From contig NZ_JAIGNO010000002.1 in NCBI RefSeq assembly GCF_019711515.1, forward strand, positions 484,112 to 548,111: 64,000 nt of DNA. The letters run 5' to 3'. The notes under the pieces are model-generated. The model did not search any database, was not told the DNA's origin, and saw nothing but the letters and a program-made list of their open reading frames with translations. This document shows, piece after piece, positions 17,961 through 27,332 of the stretch. The translations under genes and the position numbers were made by a program. Source of the DNA: Qipengyuania qiaonensis. GTDB lineage: Bacteria > Pseudomonadota > Alphaproteobacteria > Sphingomonadales > Sphingomonadaceae. Numbering within the stretch: position 1 is the stretch's first letter; every line of letters starts with the position of its first letter.

Positions 17961-20272
17961 CCGGGGCGTTCTCCCGGATTGGCTTGCCGCGCTTCGCATC
18001 CCTGAAGCTGCGCATCGCCGTGCTTTATGCCGGCCTGTTCGCTGCGGTGCTTGCCGTCGTCATGGTGCTGGTCAACATGAGCATCGAACGGTTCGGAGAA
18101 AACAGTGCCAGCCGCGACCTCGCGGCCAGCGCGCGTGTTTTCGACGAGATCATAGACATGCGCGCGCGCCAGATGCGCGGGTCGACAGATGTTCTGGCAA
18201 GGGATTTCGGCTTCCGCGAGGCACTGGCGACAGGCGATGAAGCCACACTCGCGAGCGCTTTGCGCAATCTGCGCAATCGGACGCAGGCCAGCTCTGCCTT
18301 TGTCGTCGACCTCGATGGTGCCATAATCGGCGATGGCGCGCGTGGATTGCCACCGGCGGAGAGCATCTGGCCTGCGCTGGATGCGGGCGAAAACAGGGGA
18401 GTGATACTGCTTGGCGATCAGCTTGCGCTCGCCGCGGCTTCGCCGATCGAAGCGCCCGACCTGATGGGCTGGCTTGTTCTCGCTTCGCCGCTCGACGCGG
18501 CTGCGATGACGCGTCTCGGCGAATTGGCTGCCGTGGATTTTCATGCGGAAGTGCGGCTTCACGATGATCTGCCAGCGATCGCCGTCTCGCAGCCGCCCGG
18601 GGTCGTAATCGAAGCCCGCGATCCTGCGCGAAATCTTTTCCGGGTCAGTGTCCTGCCGAGCCTGCAGGAAAGCCTCGCCCCTCGTTTGATGCTGCGCCAT
18701 TCTCTCGCTGCTGCGCTTGCCGAATATGCAGTGCTGAAATACTTGATCGCATTGGTCGGCACGCTGGGGCTCGGGCTGGTCGTCGCGCTCGGCTGGCGCA
18801 TCGCCCGCGGGATAACCCGGCCTCTGTCAGCCCTCGACGATGCCGTCAGACAGTTCGGACGCGGTGAGGACATCGTGCTGCAAGCCGAGACCGACGACGA
18901 GGTCGGCCGGTTGGCCAGCAGCTTCAATTCCATGGTCGAGGCCATCGAAGAGCGCGAGCGCCGGATCATTCATATCGGCCTGCACGATGGGCTTACCAAC
19001 CTGCCCAACCGCAAGCTTTTTGTCGAACAACTCGACCAGGCGATCGCGCGGCGCAGGGACGGAGATCGGGTGCTTGTGGCCTATTGCGACCTCGACGATT
19101 TCAAGGTGGTCAACGACACGCTTGGCCATCCTGCAGGCGACGCGCTGCTGCGCCAGGTCGCTACGCGCCTGGTCACCGAACTCGGCGACGCGCAGATAGC
19201 GCGGTTGGGTGGGGATGAATTTGCCGTGCTCAAGATCATCGAGAACAAGGACGAAAGCCTCCTCCCGATAGCGCAGCGAATACGGAACTGCTTCGACCAC
19301 CATGTCGAGATTGGCGGCCACAGGGTGGACTGCTCGGCCAGCGTCGGTGTGGCGGTCGCTCCCGTCGACGGCGAAAGCGGAGTGGATCTGCTGAAGCATG
19401 CGGATCTTGCGCTCTATCGGGCCAAGCGCGGTGGCAAATCGGATTTCCACTTCTTCGAGCCCTCGCTCGACGAGCAGGCCCGTATACGTCGCGAAATGGA
19501 ACTCGACCTGCGCCTCGCAATCAAGGATGGCGGTTTCGCGCTTTATTTCCAGCCCCTCTACAGTCTGGCACGCGAAAAGCTTGAGGGGTTCGAAGCTCTT
19601 ATCCGCTGGAACCACCCCAAGCGTGGCATCATCAGCCCGGCGGAATTCATCCCGCTGGCGGAAGAAACCGGTCTGATCCTCCAGATCGGCGAATGGGTCG
19701 TGCGGGAGGCGTGCCGTTCGGCGCGCGAATGGCCCGAAGACCTGTCGGTGTCGATCAACGTTTCGGCCAAACAGTTCTCCACGCCCGGCCTTTCGGCCAC
19801 AATCCTGCAGGCGCTGACCCAATCGGGCTTGCAACCGCACCGGCTGGAGCTGGAAATCACCGAAAGCGTGTTCATCGCCGACGTCGAGAAAACGCTCGGC
19901 ACTCTTCATGCCTTGCGCGATCTCGGTGTTCGCATCGCGTTGGACGATTTCGGTACGGGCTATTCCTCGCTCAGCTATCTGCGCAGTTTCCCGTTCGACA
20001 AGGTCAAGATCGACCAGAGCTTCGTGCGCGACCTGATCGAAGAGGGGAACAACGCACATGCGGTCATCCGCGCAATAACCACGCTCGCCTCGGCGCTGGG
20101 AATGGATACGCTGGCCGAAGGCGTCGAGTGTCCGGAACAACGCGAAATCCTTCGGCGCGAAGGGTGCGAGTATATTCAGGGCTATCTGCTGAGCAGGCCC
20201 GTGCCAGCGAGCGGAGTGCCCGCATTGATCGGCCGCGGATATATCGATGAACTCGTAAGCGCCGTCGGTTGA
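17957..20272 (+). CDS. Membrane GGDEF/EAL cyclic-di-GMP enzyme with periplasmic sensor and HAMP
   Basis: The 771-residue protein has a membrane segment (about 20-40), a periplasmic sensor region (about 41-255), a second membrane segment (about 260-280), HAMP, and a GGDEF domain with intact GGDEF at 418-422. The usual RxxD inhibitory site upstream of GGDEF is absent. A full EAL domain follows, with EALIRW (546-551), [24 protein letters not shown] and AEGVE. Both cyclase and phosphodiesterase activities are therefore possible. Translational coupling to the cupredoxin suggests that the periplasmic copper protein feeds its sensor domain; that is inference. Confidence 0.9.
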   Translation: MTGAFSRIGLPRFASLKLRIAVLYAGLFAAVLAVVMVLVNMSIERFGENSASRDLAASARVFDEIIDMRARQMRGSTDVLARDFGFREALATGDEATLASALRNLRNRTQASSAFVVDLDGAIIGDGARGLPPAESIWPALDAGENRGVILLGDQLALAAASPIEAPDLMGWLVLASPLDAAAMTRLGELAAVDFHAEVRLHDDLPAIAVSQPPGVVIEARDPARNLFRVSVLPSLQESLAPRLMLRHSLAAALAEYAVLKYLIALVGTLGLGLVVALGWRIARGITRPLSALDDAVRQFGRGEDIVLQAETDDEVGRLASSFNSMVEAIEERERRIIHIGLHDGLTNLPNRKLFVEQLDQAIARRRDGDRVLVAYCDLDDFKVVNDTLGHPAGDALLRQVATRLVTELGDAQIARLGGDEFAVLKIIENKDESLLPIAQRIRNCFDHHVEIGGHRVDCSASVGVAVAPVDGESGVDLLKHADLALYRAKRGGKSDFHFFEPSLDEQARIRREMELDLRLAIKDGGFALYFQPLYSLAREKLEGFEALIRWNHPKRGIISPAEFIPLAEETGLILQIGEWVVREACRSAREWPEDLSVSINVSAKQFSTPGLSATILQALTQSGLQPHRLELEITESVFIADVEKTLGTLHALRDLGVRIALDDFGTGYSSLSYLRSFPFDKVKIDQSFVRDLIEEGNNAHAVIRAITTLASALGMDTLAEGVECPEQREILRREGCEYIQGYLLSRPVPASGVPALIGRGYIDELVSAVG

Positions 20273-20378
20273 TGTCGTATCTGCATGCGTATTCACGGCC
20301 TTGCGGGGCCTACATTCCTTGACAGCACCGGCACATTGCCGCGGAACTCCTGTCCTACTTAGGGCATAGGGTAGAGTA

Positions 20379-23159
20379 ATGGCCGAAACGACGATAGAAC
20401 CGACGCTCGCCAGCCTGAGCGATCGCCTCCGGGTGCTCCATCGCCAGACGCGCGAGACCCCTCTCTTCAATCCCGTATTCCAGTTGTCGCTGGATATTTC
20501 CCGCAAGCTGGAAAGCGGCGAGTTGGGGGTGGAAGCGCTTGCGGGTCTGGTCGACGAACTCGAAGCGCAATCGCTCGATGCCCGTGCCTCGCGGCTGCGA
20601 AACCTGCTGCGACCGGACGAAGCGGAGGAGCGGCTTGCGGAATTCGCCGCACCTGCCGACGATTTCGACGCCTTTCGGGCATTCTGGGAACGTCCGCATT
20701 TGCATGCAGTGTTTACCGCTCACCCCACATTCCTGCTTTCGCCGCAGCAGAGCGAGGCAGTGGCCGATGCGGTGGCCGGTGGCGCCAAGGTCGACGCACA
20801 CGATATGCACGACAAGCCGGAGATCACACTGCGCTACGAGCATGATCGCGCAATGGCCGCGCTCGCCAATGCACAAGACGCGCGCGACCGGATAGTGGAG
20901 GCGGTGCTGCGCCGGGCGCAGAGCGCGTTTCCCAAAGGATGGGCCGATCTGCGGCCGCTGCCGTTCCGCTTCGCCAGTTGGGTTGGCTACGACATGGACG
21001 GGCGAACGGATATCAAGTGGTACACGTCGATAGCGTTCCGTCTGGCCGAAAAGGCCCAGCGACTGGAGCGCTATGCCGACAGGCTTGAAGCGATAGATGC
21101 CGCGCATCCGGCAATCGCCGGTCTTCGAGCGGCGCAGGCGCGCGCTCGGGCAAGCGCGGATGAATTCGCCAGTGACCTGTCCGCTCCGGAAGACCTGTCC
21201 GCCGCCGCCAATCGACTGACCGAAGAGCATCCCGACAAGCTCCTGTCGCTCGAGCCGCTGATCGGCCAGCTCGAGAGCGACGCAGCGGACAGCGAAGCCG
21301 ACCGGGCCGTCGCGCTGCGCGCGCTCGCTGCCGCAATGCGCGCGGATGGGCTGGGGATGGGGTGGATCCATTTTCGCGTGAACGCCAAGCAATTGCACAA
21401 CGCGATCCGCCCCCGGCTGGGCGATGCCGCCGATATCGATCTGTCCAGTCGCGGGGCGATCGCCGCGCTGCGCGAACTTCTGGCGGAGGTCGAACCGCAA
21501 AGCGCCAATTTCGCCAGCTTGGCGATCGAAAGTTCCACCGCGGTGCGGCAGTTCCTCGCCATGGCGCAGATCCTCAAGCACATCGATGCCGACGCGCCGA
21601 TTCGCATGCTGGTGGCCGAGTGCGAACAACCCTCGACGGTGCTTGCCGCACTATATTTCGCGAGGCTCTTCGGCATTGCCGACAAGGTCGACGTGTCGCC
21701 GCTGTTCGAGACGGAGACCGCGCTTGAACATGGCGGTCGCTTCCTCGACCTGCTGCTCGCCGAACCGGACTATCAGGCCTATGCCAAGAAGCGCGGGCGC
21801 GTGGCGATCCAAACCGGTTTTTCGGATGCGGGCCGGTTCGTTGGCCAGATCCCCGCCAGCCTCGCCATCGAGCGGTTGCAGGGACGGTTGGCCGAAGCGA
21901 TGGCCGCCAACGGGTTGACTGATGTCGCCGCGCTGGTGTTCGACACCCATGGCGAAGGCATGGGGCGCGGTGCGCACCCCTCCAGTTTCGAGGATCGGAT
22001 CGAATGGGCATTGAGCCCGTGGGCCCAGCGTCGTTTTGCCCGCGCCGGTATCGCGCTCGAACCCGAAGCAAGCTTCCAGGGCGGCGACGGTTATCTGCTG
22101 TTCGCAACGCCCGATATCGCGCTCGCCACGCTGACGCAGGTGATCGCGCACAGCCCGGCGCATACCAATTCCGATGTGCCGACGGACCCGTTCTATCGCC
22201 GCACGGATCTGAGCCTCGATTTCTATCGCGCGATCAAGGAGCATCAGCGCGATCATCTGGAAAGCCGCACTTACAGCCGGGCTATCACCGCCTTGGGGCT
22301 CGGCTTGCTCAACGAGACCGGTAGCCGCAAGTCGCGGCGTCAGAGCGACCTGTCCGCCGATCGCGAGATGAGCCTGCGGCAAATTCGTGCGATCCCGCAC
22401 AATGCCATTCTCCAGCAATTGGGCTATCCGGTGAATATCATTGCCGGTGTCGGCAGCGCGGCGGAAAGCCAGATCGAAGAGATCGGTGCATTGCTCGCCG
22501 AAAGCCCGCGCGGGCGGCAGATCATGCGCTTGGTTCGGGCTTCGAACGCTCTCGCCAGCATCAAAACGGTGGCCGCGTTCGGCGAATTGTTCAATTCGGC
22601 CTATTGGGCGAGCCGCCCATATCGCGGAACCGAGCAGCATCTCGGCCCGGCCTGCGAGGCATTGGCCGAATATCTCATCAAGGACGATCGAAACGGTGTC
22701 TTCCGCCGTCTCGCCTCGCGCCTGCGGGTCGATGCGTTGAAGCTTCATCGGCTGTTCGATCTGGTGCCCGACGACGATCCGCATCCCGAACGCGAAAGCG
22801 TGCGGCGCGCGATCGGCGTATTGCAGGCCGTGCGTCTGGCATTGCTCCAGCACATGTTCCTGAAAGCCGTTTCAGTCCCTGCGTTCAGCCGCGCCAACGA
22901 TATCAGCCGGACCGATGTTCTCGAGATGGTCTTCACTCTGCGGATTGACGAGGCGCTGGCGCAATTGCGCCGCGCCTTCCCGACGAGTTTCCCGCGCAAG
23001 GACGATTTTACGCTGGACGAACCGGGGGAATATCCCAGCGGTGCGGGCGAAGGATATGCCGCCATCCGCGAGGACTATATCGATCCGATCGAGCAGGCCC
23101 ATGCATTGTGCCTGCGCATTTCGACCGCCATCGCCAATGAGTTCGGCGCGCACGGATAA
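20379..23159 (+). CDS. ppc: Phosphoenolpyruvate carboxylase
   Basis: The 926-residue protein carries both active-site signatures. The first is FTAHPTF, with the catalytic His near 115. The second is the glycine-rich DTHGEGMGRGAHPS block. The C-terminal allosteric region is present. It makes oxaloacetate from PEP and bicarbonate to refill the TCA cycle. The ATG lies 106 bases after the GGDEF/EAL gene. Confidence 0.93.
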   Translation: MAETTIEPTLASLSDRLRVLHRQTRETPLFNPVFQLSLDISRKLESGELGVEALAGLVDELEAQSLDARASRLRNLLRPDEAEERLAEFAAPADDFDAFRAFWERPHLHAVFTAHPTFLLSPQQSEAVADAVAGGAKVDAHDMHDKPEITLRYEHDRAMAALANAQDARDRIVEAVLRRAQSAFPKGWADLRPLPFRFASWVGYDMDGRTDIKWYTSIAFRLAEKAQRLERYADRLEAIDAAHPAIAGLRAAQARARASADEFASDLSAPEDLSAAANRLTEEHPDKLLSLEPLIGQLESDAADSEADRAVALRALAAAMRADGLGMGWIHFRVNAKQLHNAIRPRLGDAADIDLSSRGAIAALRELLAEVEPQSANFASLAIESSTAVRQFLAMAQILKHIDADAPIRMLVAECEQPSTVLAALYFARLFGIADKVDVSPLFETETALEHGGRFLDLLLAEPDYQAYAKKRGRVAIQTGFSDAGRFVGQIPASLAIERLQGRLAEAMAANGLTDVAALVFDTHGEGMGRGAHPSSFEDRIEWALSPWAQRRFARAGIALEPEASFQGGDGYLLFATPDIALATLTQVIAHSPAHTNSDVPTDPFYRRTDLSLDFYRAIKEHQRDHLESRTYSRAITALGLGLLNETGSRKSRRQSDLSADREMSLRQIRAIPHNAILQQLGYPVNIIAGVGSAAESQIEEIGALLAESPRGRQIMRLVRASNALASIKTVAAFGELFNSAYWASRPYRGTEQHLGPACEALAEYLIKDDRNGVFRRLASRLRVDALKLHRLFDLVPDDDPHPERESVRRAIGVLQAVRLALLQHMFLKAVSVPAFSRANDISRTDVLEMVFTLRIDEALAQLRRAFPTSFPRKDDFTLDEPGEYPSGAGEGYAAIREDYIDPIEQAHALCLRISTAIANEFGAHG

Positions 23160-23217
23160 TTGAATTCGGCGCGATTTCCGCGCAGGGTCTCCGCGATCAA
23201 TCGGGGGGAATGCGATC

Positions 23218-24564
23218 ATGGGAAATTTCCTGCTCGGGGTGGCCGTCACATTGCTGGCGCTCGCCGTATTCGGATATCTGGCGTTCAAGCTGTTCCGGCG
23301 CGGGCCGCTGACATTCGAGATCGACGGCTTCTATACGCATGTGGCCGACGGCGATGTCGGCCCGTTCATCCGCGACGTGCAGGCGGACGTTCCCGAAGCG
23401 GCGGAATGCCGGCTGGACGATCGCATGTCCTGCTCGATCCGCGACGCGGTGCAATGCCACAATCAGGGCGACCTGCCCGACTGCAACGTCCTCCTGCTTT
23501 CGGGCGGCGGTCAATGGGGCGCCTACGGGGCGGGGCTTTTCGACACGCTGGCCCGCCGCAGCGCGGACGAACTTGCGCTGCCGGGGATTGGCGTGATCAC
23601 CGGGATTTCGACCGGTTCGCTGCAGGCCCTGATGCTGATGGTGGCACTCGACCCGGCTCAGACGCCCGACATGCGCCGCTTTGCGCTCGACCGGCTGATC
23701 TGGGGATATTCGCCCGAACGCGAAAGCGATGTGGTGAAACACACCAAGCTGATCGGAGTGCCCCTTTACGGATCGGCGGCGGGCACCGCCCCGCTTCGCG
23801 CTCGCATCGTCGAAGCGCTCATGCCCGGCGGCGACGAGCGGCTTGTAAGCGCGATCGGGAATTCGAGCATCGATGGCTTTGTCGGCTTCGTCGAGGCGGA
23901 GCGCGGCGTCTTCCGCTATGCCGATATCAAGCAGCTCGTGAATTCGGCGCCCGATACCGCTGCAGCTGCGCAGGCCCTGGCAGCTGCAACGATGGCGTCC
24001 TCCGCCATGCCCGTCTTCCACCAGCAGCTGCGGATTGCGGGGAGCGACGCCCGGCCGCTTGCGCTCTACGATGGTGGGGTGCGTCGTTCGATATTCTTCG
24101 ATCGGGCCATGGCGGCGGTCGATCAGGAAGTGCGCAAGCAGATGCAGGGGCATGCGCTCCCGAGGACGGCCGATGGCATATCGCAAGAGGCTTACGCCAG
24201 GACTTACGAAGAGGCGGCGCCGACCGTTTATGTCGTACGCAACGGCCCCACCGTGCGTCGGAGCGACGATGCACTCAACACCACGTCCGGCCCCCTGAAG
24301 AACGGGCAACGCGGCTACGATCTGCTGGTCAACGAAAGCGAGATCGGCGCGATTGCCGGACTCAGGCTCAATAATCCCTATGGACGCATCTTGCTGACCA
24401 GCGCCGATCGCTACGACACGTTTCCCAGCACGGTCGGCGAGAACTTCAAGCAGGACGAGATGTTCAAGCCGGCCTTCATGGCCCGTCTGCGCGACCTGGG
24501 GCGACACAAGGCCGAACGGGACGAAGGCCCCTGGTGGCCGCTCAGCAAGATCGAACAACTCTAG
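23218..24564 (+). CDS. Patatin-like phospholipase, membrane anchored
   Basis: The 448-residue protein has an N-terminal membrane anchor (about 4-24) and a patatin domain. The oxyanion-hole motif is SGGGQWGAYG, the nucleophile Ser131 lies in GISTG, and the catalytic Asp is in YDGGVR. These are the Ser-Asp dyad residues of lipid acyl hydrolases. Cysteines near 64, 72, 80 and 89 in the linker suggest an exported, possibly disulfide-bonded domain. A GGGGGG stretch precedes the ATG. Confidence 0.88.
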   Translation: MGNFLLGVAVTLLALAVFGYLAFKLFRRGPLTFEIDGFYTHVADGDVGPFIRDVQADVPEAAECRLDDRMSCSIRDAVQCHNQGDLPDCNVLLLSGGGQWGAYGAGLFDTLARRSADELALPGIGVITGISTGSLQALMLMVALDPAQTPDMRRFALDRLIWGYSPERESDVVKHTKLIGVPLYGSAAGTAPLRARIVEALMPGGDERLVSAIGNSSIDGFVGFVEAERGVFRYADIKQLVNSAPDTAAAAQALAAATMASSAMPVFHQQLRIAGSDARPLALYDGGVRRSIFFDRAMAAVDQEVRKQMQGHALPRTADGISQEAYARTYEEAAPTVYVVRNGPTVRRSDDALNTTSGPLKNGQRGYDLLVNESEIGAIAGLRLNNPYGRILLTSADRYDTFPSTVGENFKQDEMFKPAFMARLRDLGRHKAERDEGPWWPLSKIEQL

Positions 24565-24583
24565 GGAAACCAGCCGCTGAGTG

Positions 24584-24627
24584 ACTGTCGGTGCCCCGAG
24601 AGGGACAAAGATGGGCACTCCGACAGT
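24584..24627 (+). terminator. Long hairpin after the patatin gene
   Basis: An 8-bp stem (ACTGTCGG / CCGACAGT) continues through a 2-base bulge into a 5-bp stem (TGCCC / GGGCA) with a 16-base loop, 20 bases after the stop codon. There is no strong T-run. It most likely marks the end of the patatin transcript. Confidence 0.45.
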
Positions 24628-24773
24628 GGGGAAATTTCTCTGCCAAGACTCTGAGTTGCCGCCGGTAGTGCCGTCGGAAAGCAGCTTTGGGGCTGCATTC
24701 CGGGACGAACCCTTACACGGCGGAGTTCGTCCACATCGGTATCGGCAAACCGCGCCACCGCACAGTCTGGTGG

Positions 24774-24804
24774 TTGACCTTTCTAGTATCATGCAATATA
24801 TGAT
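24774..24804 (+). promoter_or_regulatory. Putative leaderless promoter with an overlapping palindrome, upstream of the Rrf2 gene
   Basis: TTGACC (24774-24779) and TATATG (24797-24802) are separated by 17 bases, placing the expected transcription start at or next to the Rrf2 start codon (24810). A palindrome ATCAT-N7-ATGAT (24788-24804) overlaps the -10 box. It is a natural candidate operator for the Rrf2 protein itself. No ribosome-binding site is seen before the ATG, which fits a leaderless message. Confidence 0.5.
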
Positions 24805-24809
24805 GTTAC

Positions 24810-25274
24810 ATGAAACGAGACAGCAGATTGTCGGGCGTGCTGCACGTCCTTCTCCATTTGGCCGAGGCGTCGGGCCCGGTCACGTCGGAGGCGATGGCCA
24901 AGGCCATGCAGACCAACCCGGTGGTCATTCGCCGGCTCATGGCTGGCCTTCGCGAGGCCGGCTTCGTCCATTCGGAAAAGGGCCATGGTGGCGGATGGGC
25001 CATCGCTCGCGATCTCGCCTCCGTCAGCTTGCGCGATGTGTATGACGCGCTCGGCGCGCCCGAACTATTCGCCTTGGGCCATCGCACCGAAGCGCCGGGC
25101 TGTCTGGTCGAGCAAGCCGTCAATGCCGCGCTCGACGACGCGTTACGTGATGCGGAGACGTTACTGCTCGACCGCTTCGGCGCGGTGACGCTCGCCGCGT
25201 TGAGCGTCGACTTTCACGCTCGCATGGTCGCGAGCGGCAAATCCATCGATCTGGAGACCGTTCATGCAGGATGA
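24810..25274 (+). CDS. Rrf2 family transcriptional regulator
   Basis: The 154-residue protein has a winged helix-turn-helix ([20 protein letters not shown] then [22 protein letters not shown]), the Rrf2 signature. It has a single Cys in [10 protein letters not shown] in place of the three-Cys cluster of iron-sulfur members, so it more likely senses thiol or redox state than an Fe-S cluster. It overlaps the flavoprotein gene by 11 bases and probably controls that operon. Confidence 0.88.
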   Translation: MKRDSRLSGVLHVLLHLAEASGPVTSEAMAKAMQTNPVVIRRLMAGLREAGFVHSEKGHGGGWAIARDLASVSLRDVYDALGAPELFALGHRTEAPGCLVEQAVNAALDDALRDAETLLLDRFGAVTLAALSVDFHARMVASGKSIDLETVHAG

Positions 25275-26172
25275 CGCAATCGTCATTGGCGGCAGCTTCG
25301 CCGGCTTGTCCGCCGCCATTCACATTGCCCGCGCGCGCCGTTCGGTCTGTGTCATTGACACAGCAAGCCCGCGCAACCGCTTTGCCGATGCTTCGCACGG
25401 CTTCTTTGGACAGGATGGCGACGATCCGCAGGCGATGATCGCCAGGGCGCGTGCGCAGCTTCAGCGCTATCCCACCGTGCGGATGGTCGCTGGCGAGGCG
25501 ATGAGCGCATCGGCCATCGGTGGCGGTTTCGAGGTACGACTTGGCGATGGAAGCATTTTGACCTCTGCGAAACTCTTGCTGGCCTTCGGCATATCCGACG
25601 TGCTGCCCGACCTCCCCGGTCTCGCGGAGCGCTGGGGCAAGAGCGTGTTGCATTGTCCTTATTGTCACGGCTTCGAATATGCTGGCGAACGCCTCGGCGT
25701 GCTGCAGACGATGCCGATGTCCGCGCATCAGGCACAGCTGATCGCCGACTGGGGGCCGACGACGCTCTACCTCAACGGCAGCGCTGCGGCCGACGGTGAG
25801 GCACTTGCCAAGCTGCAGCAACGCGGCGTCGCAATCGAGCCCGCTCCCGTGCTCGAGCTTCGTGGCGAGAACACGGCCCTGTCCTCCATTCTCCTCTCCG
25901 ATGAGCGAGAGATCGCCATCGACGCTCTTTACCTTGCGCCACGCACCCGGCTCAACAGCCCCATCGCCGAGCAACTCGGATGTCTTATGGACGAAGGCCC
26001 CTTCGGCCCGGTGATCCGAACCGATGCCGCCAAGCTAACCACCGTTCCGGGCGTCTACGCTGCCGGTGATATCGCGCGAGCCCCGCACAACGCGAGCTGG
26101 GCAGCAGCCGACGGCGTGACCGCAGGTGTATCGCTGCATCAATCGCTCGTCTTCGAGCCACTCGCGGCCTGA
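25264..26172 (+). CDS. Thioredoxin-reductase-like FAD/NAD(P) disulfide oxidoreductase
   Basis: The 302-residue protein has an FAD-binding motif ([20 protein letters not shown]), a redox-active CPYC (in [11 protein letters not shown]) and the C-terminal FAD motif [10 protein letters not shown]. The NAD(P)-binding part lacks the usual GGGxSA signature (here [14 protein letters not shown]). Its electron donor may therefore be unusual. It lies between the Rrf2 regulator and a GST, an arrangement that points to detoxification or thiol stress. Confidence 0.85.
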   Translation: MQDDAIVIGGSFAGLSAAIHIARARRSVCVIDTASPRNRFADASHGFFGQDGDDPQAMIARARAQLQRYPTVRMVAGEAMSASAIGGGFEVRLGDGSILTSAKLLLAFGISDVLPDLPGLAERWGKSVLHCPYCHGFEYAGERLGVLQTMPMSAHQAQLIADWGPTTLYLNGSAAADGEALAKLQQRGVAIEPAPVLELRGENTALSSILLSDEREIAIDALYLAPRTRLNSPIAEQLGCLMDEGPFGPVIRTDAAKLTTVPGVYAAGDIARAPHNASWAAADGVTAGVSLHQSLVFEPLAA

Positions 26173-26187
26173 GATGGGGCACCTGTA

Positions 26188-26871
26188 ATGAAGCTCTACG
26201 AATTCGATTGGGCGCTTTTTCCCCGTCGGGTCGGCATCTATCTCGCAGAAAAAGGGATCGATGGCATCGAGCGTGTTGCCCTCGACGCTCTCGATCCCGG
26301 CGCAGGCTCCAGGATTGCGGGCCTCAGTCTCCAAGGGACCGTTCCTGCCCTCGAAATCGAAGACGGCACCGTCATCGGTTCATCAATCGCAGTCCTCGAA
26401 TATCTCGAGGAGCGGTTTCCATCACCCGACATGATCGGCGCGACGCCGCAAGCGCGGGCCCGAACCCGCGAATTCGTCAGCGTGATCGACGAGGCCGCCA
26501 ACCAGCTCGGCATCTGGTGTCACAAAGGAAGCCCGATGTTTGCCAACCAGGAAGAGCAGAGCCCGAAAGCTGCGACCTTTGCGGCGGACGCCTATCACGG
26601 GCGGCTGCACCTCCTCGACAGGATGATGGCGGCGGCGGGCGGGCCTTTCGTCGCGGGATCGCAGATTACGATCGCCGACTGCATCGCCATGGCGACGCTG
26701 CAATTTGCCGATGAATTCTACGGGGTGCCAGTTCCGCAGAACTGTCGCACCCTGGCGGCCTGGCGCTCCCATTTTGCGGCCCGGCCAAGCGCGGCCTCTC
26801 CGGCCTATCCGCAACAATTGCTGGAGATCGCTTACGGACTGCCTACACACTGCCCGCCGACTAGCAGCTAA
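26188..26871 (+). CDS. Glutathione S-transferase family protein
   Basis: The 227-residue protein has a thioredoxin-like N-terminal domain (GTVPALEIEDGTVIGSSIAV binding loop, then LEYLEERFP) and an all-alpha C-terminal domain with ITIADCIAMATLQFAD. It follows the flavoprotein by 15 bases and is likely in the same Rrf2-controlled operon. The substrate is unknown. Confidence 0.85.
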   Translation: MKLYEFDWALFPRRVGIYLAEKGIDGIERVALDALDPGAGSRIAGLSLQGTVPALEIEDGTVIGSSIAVLEYLEERFPSPDMIGATPQARARTREFVSVIDEAANQLGIWCHKGSPMFANQEEQSPKAATFAADAYHGRLHLLDRMMAAAGGPFVAGSQITIADCIAMATLQFADEFYGVPVPQNCRTLAAWRSHFAARPSAASPAYPQQLLEIAYGLPTHCPPTSS

Positions 26872-27101
26872 GGCGCGATCGGCTCAAACTCGGGCGACAT
26901 GTTCGGTGCGTTGCTGCATTTGATGTAGCTCGAGAGAACGGTGTCGTCTTTTCGCTGCCAAAGTGATCGAGCCGTCGACAAAGGACGGCGTCTTTGAAGA
27001 TTCCAATAGGCGCGGTCGAAAGTCGCGAATAAACGCGCAAAGTGGTCGTCCGCGCGCCTGGTCAGAGCAGGTGTTCTCGACCGTTCTCTAAGGGGTTCCC
27101 C

Positions 27102-27117
27102 GGAAACGGCAGTTTCC
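27102..27117 (-). terminator. Short hairpin downstream of tRNA-Leu
   Basis: GGAAAC and GTTTCC form a 6-bp stem with a 4-base loop, 16 bases beyond the 3' end of the tRNA on its strand. No T-run follows, so the terminator call is weak. Confidence 0.3.
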
Positions 27118-27132
27118 CGCCATTTCCTAGAA

Positions 27133-27219
27133 TGGTGCGGTCGAGAAGACTCGAACTTCCACGGCCTTGCGGCCACAACGACCTCAACGTTGCGCGTCTA
27201 CCAGTTCCGCCACGACCGC
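27133..27219 (-). tRNA. tRNA-Leu (anticodon GAG)
   Basis: An 87-base cloverleaf on the minus strand has a 7-bp acceptor stem GCGGTCG/CGACCGC, a D-arm GCGGAACTGGTAGACGC, an anticodon stem CAACG/CGTTG around loop TTGAGGT (anticodon GAG, reading CTC and CTT), a long class II variable arm with GGCCGCAAGGCC, the T-arm GTTCGAGTC, and an encoded CCA. Confidence 0.96.
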
Positions 27220-27332
27220 ACACAGTCTGCATCGAGAGCGAATCTGCCAGAGGCCGGCTCCCGTCGGTAGGAGCGCGCCACTAGCAGCGGGTGTGCGGCC
27301 CCGCAAGCATCTTTGTTGTACGCAACGGAAAG

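Noticed and set aside
24565..27219. A tRNA-bounded genomic island carrying the Rrf2 operon
   Set aside because: No direct repeat of the tRNA 3' end was found on the far side, and no integrase is present.
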